From: Chlorophyllum brunneum
Lineage: Eukaryota > Basidiomycota > Agaricomycetes > Agaricales > Agaricaceae
DNA: 64,000 bases
Direction: 5' to 3'
Assembly: GCA_963576785.1 (NCBI GenBank)
Contig: OY756139.1
Location: 682,001 to 746,000, forward strand
Positions 11,288 through 22,453 of this stretch are shown in pieces. The notes beneath the pieces are model-generated. The model was not told the DNA's origin. It saw only the letters and a program-made list of their open reading frames with translations, and did not search any database. How positions within the stretch are numbered: the first letter of the stretch is position 1; every line of letters begins with the position of its first letter. Position numbers and translations under genes: made by a program.

Positions 11288-12346
11288 TCAACTCCCGCCA
11301 TACTTATCCTTGGATTGCGGATGGTAAGAACTAGGATACCCAGAACTCGAACGAGCGTATTGCAACGAATATGATTGTGTAGGAGTTCCCAATGAAGTCG
11401 ACAGTGGCGGCCCATAACCCCTCGAAGTCGTCGGCGAATGACCTTGGGATCGGTTCGGAGGTGTGAAGCCTCCAGGGGGAAACGGCGAAGGATAGGCGTA
11501 TTGATACCCTGAAGTCGGAGAACCCGACGAGCCCTGCGCAAATTGTGTCGGTTGTCCAAGGTACCCTGCACTCGCACCCTGACTCTGCAAAAGACTCTGT
11601 TTATGTCTCCACCGATCCTTCCTCCACTCGCCTTCACGCCGCGCTCGTTGCTCGGCTACGATCCCCGCGTTTTCCTTCATCCACTGCCTTTCCTCTTTGA
11701 ACCAGGTTTTGGAGCTGATGCTGTCCACGAATTCTCTGACGTTGACCATCTTGGGCAGTGCGTCTGGGGGCCAGTTTCCCCCGTTTGACCCGTATTTCCT
11801 ATGGTCTCTTGAGCTCACTTTTTCAAAGTGGACGATCAGGATGGTTTCATTGACGTATTTTCTTTGAGATCTGCCTTTCCCGGTGGCGCACATCTGCAAA
11901 GCGTGAACAGGTGCCCCAATGTAGTATGATGTTGAAAACCGCACCTGGACTGTCATTTTGTGGTTTTCTTCAATGATTTCGGATAGGTTGACCTATTTAA
12001 AAGACGGTCAGCATCTCTCGTCCAAGGGCGCTTATGTTGCACCCTTCACCACAGAGGAACAATGGCCACTCACTCTGAACTCAAGAAACATTTCTGTCAC
12101 ATCATCCAGATACTTAAAGTATTGATCGTAACCCAAAACAGGCCTTTGCAGGCTGGACGGCAAGATCGAATGGACGAGCTTGGTATCGAAAACCTCGGTG
12201 ATTGCATCGAAGTCCATAGCGTTGACGGCGCTGGTGTACCTGAAAAGGGCGGCGAGATATGGTGATTGTTCCCTCGGGGCGATATAGCCTTCGTTTTCTG
12301 GCTCGAAGCCGCGCTGCACGCGAGGTTGGGGTGAGAATGAGGCCAT
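11288..12346 (-). CDS. NTF2/SnoaL-like domain protein with disordered tail
   Basis: Exons 12074-12346 and 11288-11992 flank an 81-nt GTGAGT-AG intron and give 325 residues. Residues about 25-160 look like an NTF2-like cone: YLAALFRYTSAVNAMDFDAI is the helical start, followed by a hydrophobic strand region (VNETILIVHFEKVS) after the conserved turn. The intron interrupts the domain at EFR/VNL. The C-terminal half is low-complexity, rich in Ser, Tyr, Gly, Pro and Gln, and probably disordered. NTF2-like folds bind small hydrophobic ligands or mediate dimerisation. No catalytic residues can be assigned, so the function is open. Confidence 0.7.
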
Positions 12347-12534
12347 GGCGAGTGCGAAGGGTCAAGGTGGCGTGAAGACAGAAAGTGGAAGAAAGCTTTC
12401 GAAACGTGATGCGCTTTAAAAGAGCATTTCAGTCATGCATCATGGGTCAGTGATGATTTTTATCGATTGAGCCATGTGGGGATGACAGGGCGGGGGAACA
12501 ATGGAGAATGATGTCATTACACGTGGCTAAAACG

Positions 12535-14113
12535 TCAGATAACATACACCTTCTCTTCCTCAAGTGAGTATCCGTCAAGCTGTTTGAAGTAGTCACGTAT
12601 AGCTAATCTTTCCTCGTCGAACTGTGTGCGATTAATTTGGTGGTGACGGATAATAAAGTACACGAATACACACCTCTCGTCTACTTGCGGGTGGTATCTG
12701 ATCCTTCACTTTCTTGTTCTGAATTTTGCGCTTTCGTGCTGCCGGGCGTGGTTTCGGGTCTCTATCGGGCGTTCCTTCCTCCTTCATCTTCTTCCTACGC
12801 TTCGGAAGTCTTTTAACGAGTCTCCGCGCGAATTCCACTGGATCACTGGGCGTATTGCTCTGACTTTCCTTCTCTCTCTTCCTTCTTGTTTTTCTTCTGG
12901 GAAGTGGCGTTGGTTCGCCCTTTTGCTTCTCCTTCCCCTTCGCCCTTGACCGGAGGACACGTTGCGTAGTCTCCGTGACAGTCTCATTCCCGGCGTCGTC
13001 CTTTTCGCTTTCTTCCGTCTCTCCCCCTTCATCTGCTTTCACAACATCATCAAGGGTACCATCAGAGTATCCCGTCGTGCTGCGGACCAGATCACTGTGA
13101 TCTTGCGCGACATGCTTCTTCACCCAAGGCTCACGGACTTTCGAAGGTGAAGGTGAGCTAGGTAGCGATTCCGTCCTCGGACTGAACAGAAGTGCTTCGT
13201 TGTCCTTCTCTCCGTCGAATGGGTTGAATCGCCGCTTCCGCTTCCTCTTATGTGGCGTTTGTGGAGTGGCACGGGGTGAGATCATCTCATCCTCCTTGTC
13301 CACTTCGACTGCGGCACCCAAGTCGAGTCTGAGCGGGGATGTAGCAGGAACGAGGATTAAACCTCCCGCTTCTCGTACCTCGGTGCTCGGACCTGCTCGA
13401 GCATATCTACGTTCAGCTTTGAGTTCTTTTTCAACAGCAAAGAACCCAAATGGATCTGAGTTTCGTCTTGGTTCAGTGTCATCTGAAGCTAGGGGCAGGT
13501 CTTCCTGCTCCTCTGGAGCGGCGTCCTGCCAAACGTCGTACCGCTGTCGTGAGTCCGAGGTAGGTTGTTCGAAGGAGGGTGGCAGTGGTAGAGGAGGCGA
13601 AGACGGCGGTAAGGATGAGGGGAACCGCACATTGCGCGCTGGTGTTCGTTTCTTCGCTGGGGAGGGGGATGAAGGCAAAAGCGGAATTGGGTCGTGTGTG
13701 CGTCTAATGCGCTTCCTCCTCCTTCTCGGCATATTGCCTGGCTCAGGCGGACGATTGGAACGCGTGGCCACAATATCAGTGATATCCTGCAAAGGCCGTT
13801 TCTTGCTCATCCCCTGCGTTGCCACCTCCTTGCCTTTCCCCTTCCCTTGGACCGGCGGTGCCGTGTTTTCGTCTCTGTTCTCGTCGTTCGCTCCTTCATC
13901 ATCATCGTATCCGTAGTTCTCTTTGGAAGATCCGATGCTAAGGCTTGATCCTCGCTCCTGCTCCTCGGTGTGTCCATATACAAAAGACGACCTGCTCGTG
14001 TGTTTCCGATGGTGACTAGACGTTGAGCTCAAAGACCTAATCACCGATGCGCTGGGATCTGCGGATACAGCTGCATCCCACTGCCCGCGCGTTACGTTCC
14101 TCGTTCGAGGCAT
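12535..14113 (-). CDS. disordered, basic nuclear-type protein with short distinct C-terminal exon
   Basis: Exons 12674-14113 and 12535-12621 give 508 residues. The first exon encodes a low-complexity protein rich in Ser, Pro, Glu, Lys and Arg. It has several basic clusters that could act as nuclear localisation signals (PRRRRKRIRR, HKRKRKRRFNPF, RRKTRRKREK) and a more ordered-looking stretch, DPFGFFAVEKELKAERRYA. A 52-nt intron (GTGTGT donor, CACACAG acceptor) then joins a 28-residue final exon ending LEEEKVYVI. That exon has a helix-like, non-repetitive composition unlike the rest. Nuclear, chromatin-associated function is inference from composition; I cannot name the family. Reading through the intron would give a weaker 493-residue end. 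Confidence 0.65.
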
Positions 14114-14683
14114 CGGATCTGGTGTCCTATATCCAGGTAATGTGGCCAGTGATAGTCCGGGTTGTGCAGTAGATTACAAAAGTGCTATCCAAGAGGAGGT
14201 GTGGATGTTGGTAGGCGTTTATTTGATAACACCAACAGGATCCGCGCTATCCACTCAGGCTCGAGCGTGGGAATACACGCGCTTCCCAAATCAACGTGTT
14301 TCCTCACGTGACCAATGCATCTGCCAAATTTAGCCATCATCAACCTCTAAAACTTAAAGGCGAGTGGGCATAGCACCGCAGCTTGAAAGTAAGACCAAGG
14401 TCACGGAAAGGTGAGAGTGAGATTCGGGTCCAGCGAGGAGCCAGGTTGATCGCCGTGACGAATAACTGACTCGTTTTCAAAAGCGAGATATACCGCAAAT
14501 CAAAGAGTTGAAACGTCCTCTACGCGATCTACAAGAAAAAAGCCAGTACATTGAGATGGAGAAAAAGTACATGAGGATCTAAACAGACATGATGCATTGT
14601 ACAGTAGGGAGAGTATAAATTTTGCGTGTGTGTGTAACATAAGGTACATCTCAGATGATATTAAACCTTCCACAAAAGCCCAT
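14114..14683. other. intergenic, nothing recognised
   Basis: Promoter of the disordered-protein gene and 3' flank of the PABA synthase gene. No supported coding frame. Confidence 0.45.
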
Positions 14684-16995
14684 TTAGCAGGAGGCACCGA
14701 AGCCGAGGAGGACACCGTTGAGTTTGACGTTGGTCTCTTCCCACTCGGCATCGGGATCGGAGAGAGCGGTGATGGCACCACCAGCACCGATGTACCACTC
14801 CTCATCACCGTTCTTCTTCGAGTCGTGAAGGAAGACACTACGGATAGTGACGGACCAGTCACCACCTCCACCAGCACACCAGTAGCCAAAGACACCAGAG
14901 TATGGGCCACGTTCGAAGCCCTCAAGATTGTAGAGGAGCTCGACACTACGCTTCTTGGGGGCACCGGTCATGGAACCTATGAATGATTAAATGTCATCAG
15001 TATCTTATTCTCTGAGAGAATTACGCAGTAAAACGTACCAGGGGGCAAGCCGCGCCTCAAAACTTCCCATCCGAGGCTGTCATCGACGTCAGTCGGGGTG
15101 CCCTTGGGCAATGAACCCTCAATGACGGAGACGAGCTGCCACAGGGTCTTGTACTCCTCGACGCCACAGAACTTGGAGCACTCGACGTTCTCACCAACAG
15201 CGTTGTGCAAATCGTGGCGAATGAGATCGACGATCATCAAGTTTTCAGCAATTTCCTTGCGGGATCCAGCCAACATCTCCTCGGCGATCTCGCGAGTGAT
15301 GTGGGGGAGTTTGCGGACAGTGCCCTTGATGGGACGGAGCTGGCAGACAGCACCAGGGGAACGGGAATAGGAGAGGAAACGTTCAGGAGAACATGAGAGG
15401 AAGGTACTCGGTTGGAGGCGGAGGTAGCCGGCGTGGGGGGCAGCGTTAACGCCACGGAGGATCTTGTATCGCTCCCAAGTGGGTACGACATTCTCCTTGG
15501 GGACGGTAATGTGTGTCAAACCAGTGAGACAGAGCTCGTAGGAGTCACCAGAAAAGAGGTACTCCTTGCAGCGCTTGATGTCATTGATATACTGGTCATG
15601 GCTGGGGAATTTGACAGTGGAGGAATCCTTGGCGGCGACAGGCACCTCAAGCTCGCCTTTAGGAAGAGCAACGATTTGCTTGACAGTCTCTTGGATCCAA
15701 GCGTCATCGTTAGGAAGAAGGGACTGGACCCAGACTTTATCGTTTTGAACGTCGACGACGATGCTGCGGTCAACCCAAACAAGGTTGAAGTCAGGGTGGT
15801 TGGTGGCAGAGTGGCCGTCCTTCCTCTTCAGGCCGACACCAAGAGGGGCAAAGCCAGCCTCATAGGTGAGGAATCCGGCGAAACCACCCCAGAAGGGAAT
15901 AGCTTGGTCACCGCCAGTGACCTTACGAGCCTCACGGTACTCATCGAAAAAGGTCCACACATCCCTGCCAGTGAGATCGTGGTGAACCTTGGAGTTTTTG
16001 TTAGACTCTTCAATGACGTTCTCGTGAACGTAGTGAGTGAATTGGGGAGAGTCGTCGGTTAAGCAAGCAAGGATGGAGTGTTGGCCGGGGTGAGCAGCAC
16101 TGTCGAGGAAGACGAAGCGCTTAGACTCGTCGTTGGCACCGAGGAACTCACACAAGCGGAGAACACTGAGCCCGGGGACCTCGATAGAGGAGAAGGTGAC
16201 AGAGCCGAGAGATTTGTTGGCGACACCGGAGGAATAACGCTGAGAGACACGAGGCCAGACGTGGGATTTGGAGAGCACAAGCTCATGCCTGGGGGCGAAG
16301 TGAGGACGGTTGATCTTGTTCCAGTTCTGAGCGAGCTTCCAGAAGTTTTGGAAGATCCCAAGACCGCCCTCATCAGTCAAGACTGATTCGGGATGGTACT
16401 GGACAGCCCAGAAGGGCTTGCTAAGATGCCTGACACCCATGACAATTTTGCCATTCTCCTCATCCTCGGACCATGCCAACTCCTCAATCTCTCCTCCAAC
16501 CTTGGGTTTGATGTAGAGGGAGTGGTAACGGACGACTTTGACATCAGGCAATCCGGCGAAAATCTCTGTGCCAGTGTGCTTGACAACGGAGACTTGACCG
16601 TGCTTCACAGTGCCAAGACGGTGGATGGTGGCGCCGTGCTCGACACCCAAACTCTGCTGTCCCAAGCAGACACCAAAGATGGGAACAAGGTTCTCATCGG
16701 CGACTTTCCAGAGGTCGCAGACGACACCAATGTCGGATGGGATATCTGGGGAGCCAGGGCCAGGGCCTACAACGATGGCAGAGAACTGGTTAAGGACGGG
16801 GAGCAGTTCCTGGATGGTGTGGCTGTCATTCTTAATGACGTGGAGGATCGACTCCGGGATGGCCTTCTTGATCAAGGCAGCAAGGCTAGTTTGGTTTGTC
16901 AGAACACGAAAACTCGAAAATGAAATGGAAACTCACTTGAAAGCGAAAGAGCAATACGAGTCAACCAAGAGAACATGAGGCCTAGCGCCAGCCAT
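14684..16995 (-). CDS. 4-amino-4-deoxychorismate synthase, fused glutaminase and synthase (PABA synthase)
   Basis: Exons 16937-16995, 15039-16885 and 14684-14976 give 732 residues. The amino-terminal glutamine amidotransferase has PGPGSPD at 61-67, the nucleophile Cys93 in GVCLGQQ, and His184/Glu186 in HPES. The chorismate-binding half carries PIKGTVRK, AENLMIVDLIRHDL, PPGSMTGAPKKRS and GGAITALSDP. The Lys of PIKGT is diagnostic for PabB rather than anthranilate synthase (PIAGT). The enzyme makes aminodeoxychorismate from chorismate and glutamine for folate synthesis in the cytosol. The second intron splits the PPG/SMTG motif. The amino-terminal DSYCSF has Cys where relatives usually have Asp. 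The gene is homologous to yeast ABZ1. Confidence 0.95.
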
Positions 16996-19900
16996 TGGAA
17001 CTGGAAGTTTCTGAGGAAGGTTTAAAAGATGAAAGGGATGATGGATCCGAAATCTGGGAGCGACTGAAGGGCATATTTATACGATAAACCACCGAGTGCA
17101 GCTTCAGGCAGCGGTAGTACAACCAACATGCACTGAGGAGACGAGTACGCGGAAAGCCAACGGTGAGCACAGACTAAAGCGGATGGATCAGGAATCAATA
17201 CCGTTGCCAAAATTTACGTGGTGTAATGGATCTTACTTGGCGTCATCTAAAAATATGCCTGATGATGTTCCCACACTTCAAAAACCACAAGGTGTTCAAT
17301 CCTAACTGAGGTCCATGTGCTCTGACAACAACTAGTCAACATGAGGATCGGCGCAAATGAATATATCAGCCAATCTTCGTACTGTTACCATAGCTATGGA
17401 TCTCCATAGCTGGTACTTCCTGGGTGGATTTCAGCCATCATCTGACTACCAACCATAGCTTGACATTCAGGAAGATCGTTTACGAAACTGAACGCGGAGT
17501 TGATGTTTATCTTCATGCTCGCTTGACTGAAGGCGCATGTGCACGCGTCTTTCGTTCAGTGTCACAAGTCAAAGTGTTGTATGCGCATATTCACAACCAA
17601 GCTCTGATTGATATTCAATGAATTACCGGCGCTCGACATAATTTCGGCTCTCATTTTTCGTACCCGCCAACAACGGTGAAACCAAGAAACCTAAGCCCGT
17701 TTGACACAGCACATTCCCGGAATTTTGCCATCTCTTTGACTCCTGAATTCATACATCTCAATGACCCGACATGCTCACTGCACCAAATATGCTCAGTGGT
17801 CTCAATAAGTGCTCCCATCAAAATTGGGTGATCAACGTACTCAAATGGATCCTATCATACTCTGGCCCATTTCATAGAGCCAGTGATGTGATATCTAACG
17901 GCGGATCTTCGTCGTTAACGGTAGCTACGCGCTTGACGGAAGGGTAAACAGCGAGTAAGGGATATCTGAAACAAAAAAGATGGCGAACTGAACACAGGCG
18001 CCTCATAATGGTAATACGCAGTGGTTCTGGAGAGCCACACGGGGCCTCATCTTATCGAAGGTCGCCAAGCGACGTCCGGCCTTATCGATTTTCGGGTTTA
18101 CACCCCGTTCAGTGCATCTCAGACTCCATCCTTCGGTAGTGATAGAGCAACAAGCGTCATCGTCGGAATGGTCCTTTTTCTTTTTGACCAGGCGACGCTT
18201 GTATTGTCCCGAATATTTTTCGTCTTTTGGACGCCTTCTTTCATGGAATTCTTTGAAGGATGTGTACCAACTTGAACTAATGAGATGGCAGCACTCCTTG
18301 TTCGCACCATGCAGACATCTAACCATTCTACCATATGTCTTTCCCCAATGCGTCAATGGCAAGATAAATTGGGAAGGATGCGAAAACATTGGTTGCGCAT
18401 TACCTGAATTCCAGGCAAAATTTATGGGATCGCCAACAAAGCAAATCAGCTCTTGCTGTGCTAAGCCACCCTATGCTCAGTCCTCGCCAATACTCCCTCT
18501 TAGAATTCTTCATATGCGGACTGTTCTCGTGTTTCCTCCGTCTGTCCCATCGCGACATCTGCCAATATTCATCCAGTCCACTTGACCAGCCATAACTCGT
18601 CGATCATCTCGTCACCTCGATCAAAGAAGCCATCGGACATAACATACTGAACGACAAAAGCATCTGAACACTTCGAGATGTTCGAGAACACAAAGCCTAT
18701 CATGTTTAGACGATTCCATTAGAAGCACATGGTCAACAAAAAACGTAGCGGCGATTTGGGTATGCCGGTAAGATTGTAACTAGAAAGGATGTTCTGCCCA
18801 CGAGAATACAGGAGAACCGAGGGCTCGCACAAAATGTATATCCAAAGGGTATTGTTTACGAACGGGTCACAGAGACGGGATGATCGAGACTGGAAGCCTT
18901 TAAGTACTGCTGCATTGTTGGCAGACACTGGCTTGTATCGTAGCCGGTTCGGCCGTATTACGAGGATTTGGCAGTCACAATAGCGCCCGCAGAACACCAA
19001 ATCGCGTATATGAGCATCAGAAAGCGCATAAAGACCGTGGCACGATTGGTTCGCTAATACGACCACAAATCAACATTTCCTTCGGGCGGAACACGCGCAG
19101 CTACTACTGGTGCATTTAATAATAATTAAATGTTGTGGTTGGACGGGGCACGGTAATCCATGAAGATCGGAGGTACCGCATTGTCGTCATTTAAACGTCT
19201 GATATCAAGGTTCCCCATAATCTTTTCTTGGGAGATCGGGTAGGACATCTTTCTGCGCCCTGAGCTCAGGTTCTTGATCTCGTTTCTCCTCGGTAGTCTC
19301 ACCAGGATTATCAGTACCGCGGCAGCGCTTGCGATCCTCAGATGCATGTTGTGTCAATCACTGTCGTCTATGTTCCCGAGGGGTGCTTTGTTGCGACGTG
19401 CCATCAGAATCGGCGCCGGACATCTTCGTATTATCTTATCTGGGGTCGAGTACGAGTGAGCTCCCTGAGATGCACTCGAAAATGCCCGGGGCCTCAGAGG
19501 TTCAAGTTCGCCAATCCCACATCGATATTCTGCCACGAGGGTCCGCAGACCCTGTTATCCTTGATCAGTATGAAGCTTAGCCATGGACCGACGTGAAATT
19601 TTTTCCCCGGACGAATTGTAGGTGTAGGCCAAGTGAATTGAGGTGCAACGCTCGTGGTAACACAGGTGTGAAGAGTAGCCAGTTGGAATGCCATGGAGTC
19701 TGCTATCTGTTTCGAGTGGCATGCCGTAGACAGAAACGTCAGTAGAGTTCAGAAAGGTTGGCGAACAAGAAAGGCCGGGAAGAACCTGAGTTGTGCCATA
19801 AGTCGGTATAGAGAAAGAGTGCTTGTAACACTGATATTGAAGTCCAGGAAACTGGTCCAGGAAGGCTCTCATCGAGTTCACTGCCATCTGGTGTACTCTA

Positions 19901-20467
19901 TATACACGAGGGCCAGAGCTTGCAAAAGTGGAAGCCGCTAACGAGACAGTTCGTGTGGGCTTGAATTCCGTATGAAAGCCGGGGCGGGGCGGCTGGCGAG
20001 AGTGGTAGAGGCACCAAGCGGGCCAAGGAGATCAGTCCAACCTTGAGCACCGGGCGAATGACTGCTAGCGGAAAGAAACCTCAAGCCATCCGTGAGGTTA
20101 TTACCGAGGACTGCGACACGGACATGGAGTAGCTGATCAAGGCGGCAAGGATCGGGACTGAATACTGCGGGCGAACGAATCATCAGGGTCATGATGCAGG
20201 ACGCCAAGAGCAGGTTGGTTCCTAATGCGTGTTGTCTAGTGGACTCGGGTTACTGCTTCGAGTTCGCCTACTGGCTGATTTCCACCTACTCGATGTGCTA
20301 GAGGAGCTACACAAAGGAACTGATTCATTGTATTCCTGCGAACAAAAATCGTCTCACACCGATAAGAATTTCGAAAATCGCAGCCCGAACACCTTGTCTG
20401 GGGACACTGGCTCACACCCCTTTCTTCCTAATTTCCTTTCTTCCACCCGCAAAGGCCGTAGTTCATC
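16996..20467. other. gene-poor stretch of about 3.5 kb
   Basis: I can support no gene here. Frames at 18003-18389 (-), 18112-18585 (+), 19126-19347 (-) and 19555-20207 (-) are open but mutually overlapping, lack domains and cannot be joined by convincing splice sites. Some may be remains of decayed genes, as the neighbouring pseudogene suggests. Confidence 0.4.
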
Positions 20468-21555
20468 ATGCAACTGCTGAGCTACCTCTTCCTCCTTGTG
20501 GGCGTTTCGCTAACCCTTCGTTGCCCCAGCATCCCCCAAGATATTGTCACTATCCCCAGCCCCGACAGTCTCAAGCCATTTTTACGAGATGCCCCTGACT
20601 CCCCCCATCCTCTTACAACGAAGCAAGGATTTATTTCATCTTTGGCTCGCTTATGTATTTGTGCCTTGTCTACTGGTCCAGCCACCGCGCTGACCCACAA
20701 GATTACCGCTCGTTTTGAGGTAATCAAGGCCAGACTTACTGTTCTTATATCGCCTAATCGTCATATGATAGAGGTTTGGAAGAACAAGGTTGGTGAATGG
20801 TCTAGTACTCTGTCGTATGATAAGGTTTTTCTCCGGCGTGGTAAGATTAGAAAAACCATCCCATGGTGCAGAAGTGTTAACAGGTTGTCTTGATACCCAG
20901 AACCAAAAAAGAATAGGTGGGGCACCATACATGGTGCCTTTGTTCGAAGAGGAGACTTTGTCCTTTTGGGAGACTGCGAACAAAAAAAAACTCTTCGCTT
21001 CAGGAAACTCGCTCAGACGATCAAAGCAGGAGAGATTGAACGTCCAGTCATATCAAAGCAGGACATACAAAGCAAGCGTGTCCTCGGTCGTTACTCCGTC
21101 TGGTTTCTATGCCTCCCGATTTTCTGGTTCATACGCAAAAGTTGCGCTAACCCTCCCCGCACTGATAATCCTTGAGGTGTTATGCCTTCCTCTGGCGTTC
21201 CACTACATTCCATTCGTGTAGTGGAATTAGTAGTTGTCGTTATTCGGAAGCCACGGGAGAACGTTGAAGACACCTCTGTGGATGTTGCTACAGCGATAGA
21301 AGAAGAAGTATTCGGAGCTGAGTTAGAACTCAGGGATTTCCTGGACAAGAGGTTAGAATAGAACACTGCAACTCCTGATACTATACGCGGCGAGACTGAG
21401 GGGCACTTGCGAAGGGGGGTAGGTACTCCCCGTTCTGGTATCGCCTACAACACGGGTTACGTCTTTACCAGGATTGTGTTGGGGGTCTTATTTGATCTCT
21501 TCTAATGGCGGCAGTGCCGATGGAAGACCAGTGAGAGATCATTGATAGACCTTTG
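20468..21555 (+). pseudogene. decayed paralogue of the 50.8-kb multi-pass membrane protein
   Basis: Exon 20468-20840 and the region from 20901 onward match the intact gene at 50769-52281. The exon-1 ends correspond (VFLRR here, LFLKD there), both introns are phase 1 after a Gly/Glu codon and similar in length (60 and 63 nt), and WGTIHGAFVRRGDFVL parallels WRSVHGAFVAKRGFVL. After WFIRK the match continues in another frame (KVALTLPALIILEVL), returns to the first frame at VVELVVVVIRKP, and shifts again before DQ-stop-EIIDRP, where the intact gene has DQWDVISKP. Stops lie at 21173-21175, 21359-21361 and 21532-21534 (TGG to TGA). The C-terminal membrane exon is not recognisable. A truncated secreted product from exon 1 remains conceivable. 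Confidence 0.78.
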
Positions 21556-22453
21556 GTGAGTGCTCTACTTTCCCTTGACCCTACTCGACATCCCATTACC
21601 CTATAGTATACTGTATTTTTCACCCCATTGCCGCGAAAAGGTCAACATAATGGAAACGAGCCTCTTCTAATTCCCATAGCAGCCAGCAGAGGCCACAGAT
21701 GATGTGAACCCCCACCAAAGACTGGTGATTCAAGCTTCAAGTTCTGTGTGGATATAATCATTTGGGATATTTGTGTTTGAAGCGGATGAGCCAGTACATA
21801 TCGTAGGTAGCAGGTAGATATTCAATCGTAGCCCAAATCTACCTCAGGGTGGCGACGTGTTCCCCTTTGAATCGTCAGATCATTATATGGCGGCCGTTGC
21901 GGGAGGCTTGTTAACTCGTCCAAACTTGTGGACGACGAGAGGTCCTCCTTCTGTCCCCATTCTCTGATTTCGGCCGGATCTCGTCTTGGAAAGCCTCGGA
22001 CTGGGGTGTATCTGCATACCGAAGGAGCAAGGATAGACTGATGAACAACTTCGGAGCATCAATCATAGTGACGCATGATGGGTGGTTCCTCGGATCCCGA
22101 TGACGACCTGGCAATAGTTTAGCTGGTGTCCCAATCGCATTACGGGGTCCGACCATGTGCACTGGTCTCAATTGCTTCTCGATTTTTTCAACCTCAGGGA
22201 TTAGTCATCAGTAGCAACACCACTGAAGGACATTCCTTGTTCATTGAACCATAAACCCTGATTATTGCACTAGGATCCGAACATGAAATGAAACCCCAAT
22301 CATATGTGAGAACAGCCTTACGAGCGAGCCCTCTTCTCATCACGGAATCCACTTATCCTTCGCCATATCCGCGAATACCTCAAACTTGGGTATACCTCTC
22401 TTATTGTCCCCCTCTACAAGAATCCATTTACCCTACCACAACCAAACTTAGCA
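21556..22453. other. intergenic, nothing recognised
   Basis: About 900 bp between the pseudogene and the F-box/LRR gene. A minus frame at 21911-22171 has no domain and no supported splice partners. Confidence 0.4.

Noticed and set aside
13200..13916. 238-codon plus-strand frame
   Set aside because: It is antisense to the disordered-protein gene, whose biased codons leave the opposite strand open.
15412..16062. 216-codon plus-strand frame
   Set aside because: Shadow of the PABA synthase exon on the other strand; the PabA/PabB motifs fix the coding strand.
18003..18585. Overlapping open frames of 128 and 157 codons on opposite strands
   Set aside because: Neither has a recognisable domain, and the overlap means at most one could be real; I could not support either.
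19126..20207. Possible multi-exon minus-strand gene with signal-like segment
   Set aside because: Frames do not join through credible donor and acceptor sites, and no family motif is present.
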